Positions 37,838-39,787 of a stretch of 39,787 nt of DNA are shown here, piece by piece (position 1 is the first letter of the stretch; each line of letters starts with the position of its first letter). The notes under the pieces are model-generated. The model was given only the letters and a program-made list of their open reading frames with translations, did no database searches and was not told where the DNA came from. The stretch comes from Parcubacteria group bacterium (lineage in GTDB: Bacteria > Patescibacteriota > Minisyncoccia > Phycocordibacterales > Phycocordibacteraceae): assembly GCA_028286825.1 (NCBI GenBank), contig JAQBQV010000022.1, positions 1-39,787 on the forward strand. The letters are read 5' to 3'. The position numbers and the translations under genes are program-made.

Positions 37838-38260
37838 ATGGCAACAGTCGTAAAAAAGATTAAGTTACAGATCCCTGGTGGAGCAGCTACGCCTGCACCT
37901 CCTGTCGGTACGGCCTTGGGACCTGCCGGCGTGAACATTGGTCAATTCGTGACCCAGTTTAACGAGGCGACTAAGGACAAGCGTGGCACGATCATTCCGA
38001 TCGAGCTCTCGGTCTTTGACGACCGCACCTTCACCTTCATCATGAAGAACCCGCCGGCTTCGAGACTTATCCTCAAAGCGCTTGGTATTGAGAAGGGTTC
38101 AAGTAAGTCGAAGGAGAGTAAGGCAGGTACCATCACGAAGGCCCAGATCGCGGCGATCGTTGAAGAGAAGATGCCCGACCTCAATGCCAACAGCCCAGAA
38201 GCAGCAGCGCGCCTTATCGCAGGGACGGCACGTTCAATGGGCATTGATGTTGCCAAGTAG
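37838..38260 (+). CDS. rplK: 50S ribosomal protein L11 (uL11)
   Basis: 140 residues, full length. [39 protein letters not shown] at the N-terminus and [53 protein letters not shown] at the rRNA-binding C-terminus. It forms the GTPase-associated stalk base. Unusually, rplA (uL1) does not follow; a terminator and a convergent dihydrofolate reductase gene do. Confidence 0.97.
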   Translation: MATVVKKIKLQIPGGAATPAPPVGTALGPAGVNIGQFVTQFNEATKDKRGTIIPIELSVFDDRTFTFIMKNPPASRLILKALGIEKGSSKSKESKAGTITKAQIAAIVEEKMPDLNANSPEAAARLIAGTARSMGIDVAK

Positions 38261-38279
38261 GCAAGTCATACAATGTTTT

Positions 38280-38306
38280 AAAGCGGCGCCCATTGGGCGC
38301 CGCTTT
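38280..38306 (+). terminator. terminator between rplK and dihydrofolate reductase gene
   Basis: 12-bp perfect stem AAAGCGGCGCCC/GGGCGCCGCTTT (38280-38291, 38295-38306). It lies between convergent genes and could serve both. Confidence 0.85.
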
Positions 38307-38311
38307 GTATT

Positions 38312-38833
38312 TCATCGAACAGTTTTGTGATACTCAAAGTACGATGTTCGGTATTGGTCCCCTTGTGAGCGCATATTACGAATAGCACATGACGCGTTCC
38401 AGTCTGACTGATTCACGAACGGAAAGTGGGCGTCCCCTTCAATCACAGCGTCAATAATTGTTGTATAGAGAGTGCGTACTCGAGGGAGGAATAGGCGGTA
38501 GAGTTCTTCGCCACCCGCTATGCAACAGTGTCCGCCCTGCTGAGCAATTGCAGCAAGTGCCTCCTCGACAGAGGCGACAACCTGTACGGATTTGCTTTGG
38601 GGTACAGAACCGCTTCGAGAAAGGACGATACTGTGACGATCCGACAGTGGGCGATATTTCTGAGGTATTGATTCCCAGGTTTTGCGCCCCATGAGTACAG
38701 TTCCGATTTCGGTTGTGATTTTTTTGAACCGTAGCATGTCGCTCGGGATTTTCCATGGAATTGTGTTCTTGAAGCCAATAACTTGTTCTTTAGCTGTCAT
38801 GGCTACAATCAGAGAAAGATTTAGGTCCGACAT
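38312..38833 (-). CDS. folA: dihydrofolate reductase
   Basis: 173 residues. LSLIVAMTAKEQVIGFKNTIPWKIPSDMLRFKKIT carries the Trp and the substrate-binding Asp; GTVLMGRKTWESIP and the C-terminal CCIAGGEELYRLFLP bind NADPH. It regenerates tetrahydrofolate for thymidylate synthesis. Unlike most native genes here, it has a Shine-Dalgarno-like AAAGGA ~7 nt before the ATG. It is divergent from the nucleotidyltransferase gene; the 149-nt gap between them (38834-38982) holds both promoters, none of which is clear. Confidence 0.94.
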   Translation of the reverse strand: MSDLNLSLIVAMTAKEQVIGFKNTIPWKIPSDMLRFKKITTEIGTVLMGRKTWESIPQKYRPLSDRHSIVLSRSGSVPQSKSVQVVASVEEALAAIAQQGGHCCIAGGEELYRLFLPRVRTLYTTIIDAVIEGDAHFPFVNQSDWNASCAIRNMRSQGDQYRTSYFEYHKTVR

Positions 38834-38982
38834 AGAGAAATCCTTTGGGTGAAAAGTACGGTGGAAAGGAGCAAGTTTCTAGTAATACTGTCTCGTAATT
38901 TTGCCAACTCGTCAATTTTGCAACTGAGTAAGTTCAGGCGTACAGTTTGCCCGGGGTTTTCCCGTACTTTTTGGAGGCAGTC

Positions 38983-39666
38983 ATGAATAACGACGAATCT
39001 GTAGTATATGCAGGTGAGCATCCTTTGACTGAAGCTAATCCGTTGCATCGTCGCATATCGCGAATTCTTAAAACGACTACGAACTTTTCGATCCCGTTTG
39101 AAGATCGATTTGTAGAGGACCATGCTGTGTTGGTCATGATGCTGCAGATGTTGCGGTCCATGGGTTGCGTCATAGTCTTTCTGACCGGTGTATGGGATTT
39201 ATTCCACATTGGTCATGGTGACTACATCGAAAGAGGGAAAGAGGAAGCGAGAAAACTTTTTCCCGATGCCGAGCACATCATCATGGTTGTGGGGGTTGAT
39301 ACCGACGTACTAACCAGAGAGCGGAAAGGGGATGATCGTCCCGTAGTACCGCAAGACGAGCGGGCGAGAGTGCTGCGGCATTTGCGTTCGGTTGATATCA
39401 TCACTTTGCAATTCGAGCTTGCGCAGTTGTATGGCGTAGTCACTCCTGATGTGCAAATCGTCTCAACAAGCACGAAGGATTTGCCTGCTGGGATGGAAGT
39501 GATTCGCGCAAATTGCACGCATCTAGTAAATCTTCCACCGCAAGCGGAAACAAGTAGTACAGCGCGTATTCGACGTCTTACGTTTGAAGGCGCCGCTGGA
39601 ATGCTGATCAAAGTTGAGCATGTGCTCTCAACGGCTCTCAAGGCAATTCGCGATGAACTCAAGTGA
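38983..39666 (+). CDS. cytidylyltransferase-like nucleotidyltransferase (HxGH family)
   Basis: 227 residues from the ATG at 38983, chosen for the GGAGG Shine-Dalgarno at 38973-38977. The N-terminal ~65 residues have no known motif. The catalytic core starts FLTGVWDLFHIGHGDYIERGKEEA (HIGH nucleotide-binding motif) and continues with VVGVDTDVLTRERKGDDRPVVPQDERARVLRHLRSVDI, like RfaE/HldE or glycerol-3-phosphate cytidylyltransferases. It should link a nucleotide to a sugar or alcohol phosphate; the substrate is unknown. Its last 14 nt overlap the next gene, so the two are coupled. Confidence 0.82.
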   Translation: MNNDESVVYAGEHPLTEANPLHRRISRILKTTTNFSIPFEDRFVEDHAVLVMMLQMLRSMGCVIVFLTGVWDLFHIGHGDYIERGKEEARKLFPDAEHIIMVVGVDTDVLTRERKGDDRPVVPQDERARVLRHLRSVDIITLQFELAQLYGVVTPDVQIVSTSTKDLPAGMEVIRANCTHLVNLPPQAETSSTARIRRLTFEGAAGMLIKVEHVLSTALKAIRDELK

Positions 39667-39787
39667 CATAGTCGTTGTTGCATATGTGGCGTCCCCTCAT
39701 GCGGGATACCTGAAGTTCTTTCGAGCATACAAAGACGGCGTCCTGTATGTGCTTGGCGACGAGCTCATACAGAAGTTTCCATCGCTT
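39653..39787 (+). CDS. unidentified gene, 5' part only (runs off window)
   Basis: 45 codons from the ATG at 39653, open to the window end (MNSSDIVVVAYVASPHAGYLKFFR...VLGDELIQKF). The start overlaps the previous gene by 14 nt. VVVAYVASPHAGYLKFF could be the first strand and HxGx loop of another nucleotidyltransferase-like Rossmann fold, but too little is visible to name it. Confidence 0.6.
   Translation, partial: MNSSDIVVVAYVASPHAGYLKFFRAYKDGVLYVLGDELIQKFPSL

Overview
The window looks like the chromosomal replication-origin neighbourhood of a member of the Candidate Phyla Radiation (Patescibacteria), most likely a Parcubacteria/Paceibacteria lineage. The reasons are the compact ATGA-overlapping operons, a VirB4/VirB2-type pilus cluster beside an oriC block, split type IV pilus genes, shortened housekeeping proteins (YebC, Pol I without a recognisable proofreading site), secreted proteins of types common in CPR genomes, and rplK not followed by rplA. 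The assignment is an inference from gene content; no rRNA gene is present.

Layout. 1-5042 (+): type IV secretion-like pilus cluster (VirB4 end, coiled-coil membrane protein, Ig-like secreted protein, VirB2-like two-helix protein, beta-propeller-like protein). 5022-7792: origin block, with yidC, rnpA and rpmH leftward and dnaA, dnaN rightward; DnaA boxes lie on both sides of dnaA. 8897-15225 (-): penicillin-binding protein, ruvC, yebC, ruvB and the pilus ATPase pilB, with an oppositely oriented candidate ncRNA between ruvB and pilB. 15349-19293 (+): a foreign-looking lipoprotein, then tsaE-polA-holA. 19525-26207: tRNA-rich region with ruvA, rpsT, an FAD monooxygenase, endonuclease V and a C39-like secreted peptidase. 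26253-29533 (+): ruvX, a tRNA-binding protein and pilMNO. 29567-32295: tRNAs, uppS, an RluA-type pseudouridine synthase and rplS. 32391-34961: HD-type protein, small membrane protein, PduO-type adenosyltransferase and an alternative-oxidase-like diiron protein. 35033-38306: tRNA-His, two envelope proteins, secE-nusG-rplK. 38312-39787: dihydrofolate reductase, a nucleotidyltransferase and the start of another gene.

The most unusual signal is a set of small structured repeats linked to tRNA genes. Six of the nine tRNA genes are followed by an inverted copy of their own 3' end or by a conserved two-storey hairpin, or both. The hairpins keep the same loops while their stem pairs change together between copies. 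Three of these units (tRNA-His, tRNA-Arg(CCG), tRNA-Ser) are bounded by direct repeats of the tRNA 3' end with a period of 149-155 bp, as expected for tiny non-autonomous elements that use tRNA 3' ends as target sites. No recombinase is encoded in the window.

A second theme is expression style. About 16 native genes have a TATACT-like -10 box only 6-10 nt before the start codon and no Shine-Dalgarno sequence, so they are probably read from leaderless mRNAs. A minority (lipoprotein, HD protein, small membrane protein, DHFR, nucleotidyltransferase) have Shine-Dalgarno sites, and several of these also have canonical promoters with leaders and strong terminators, which suggests later acquisition.
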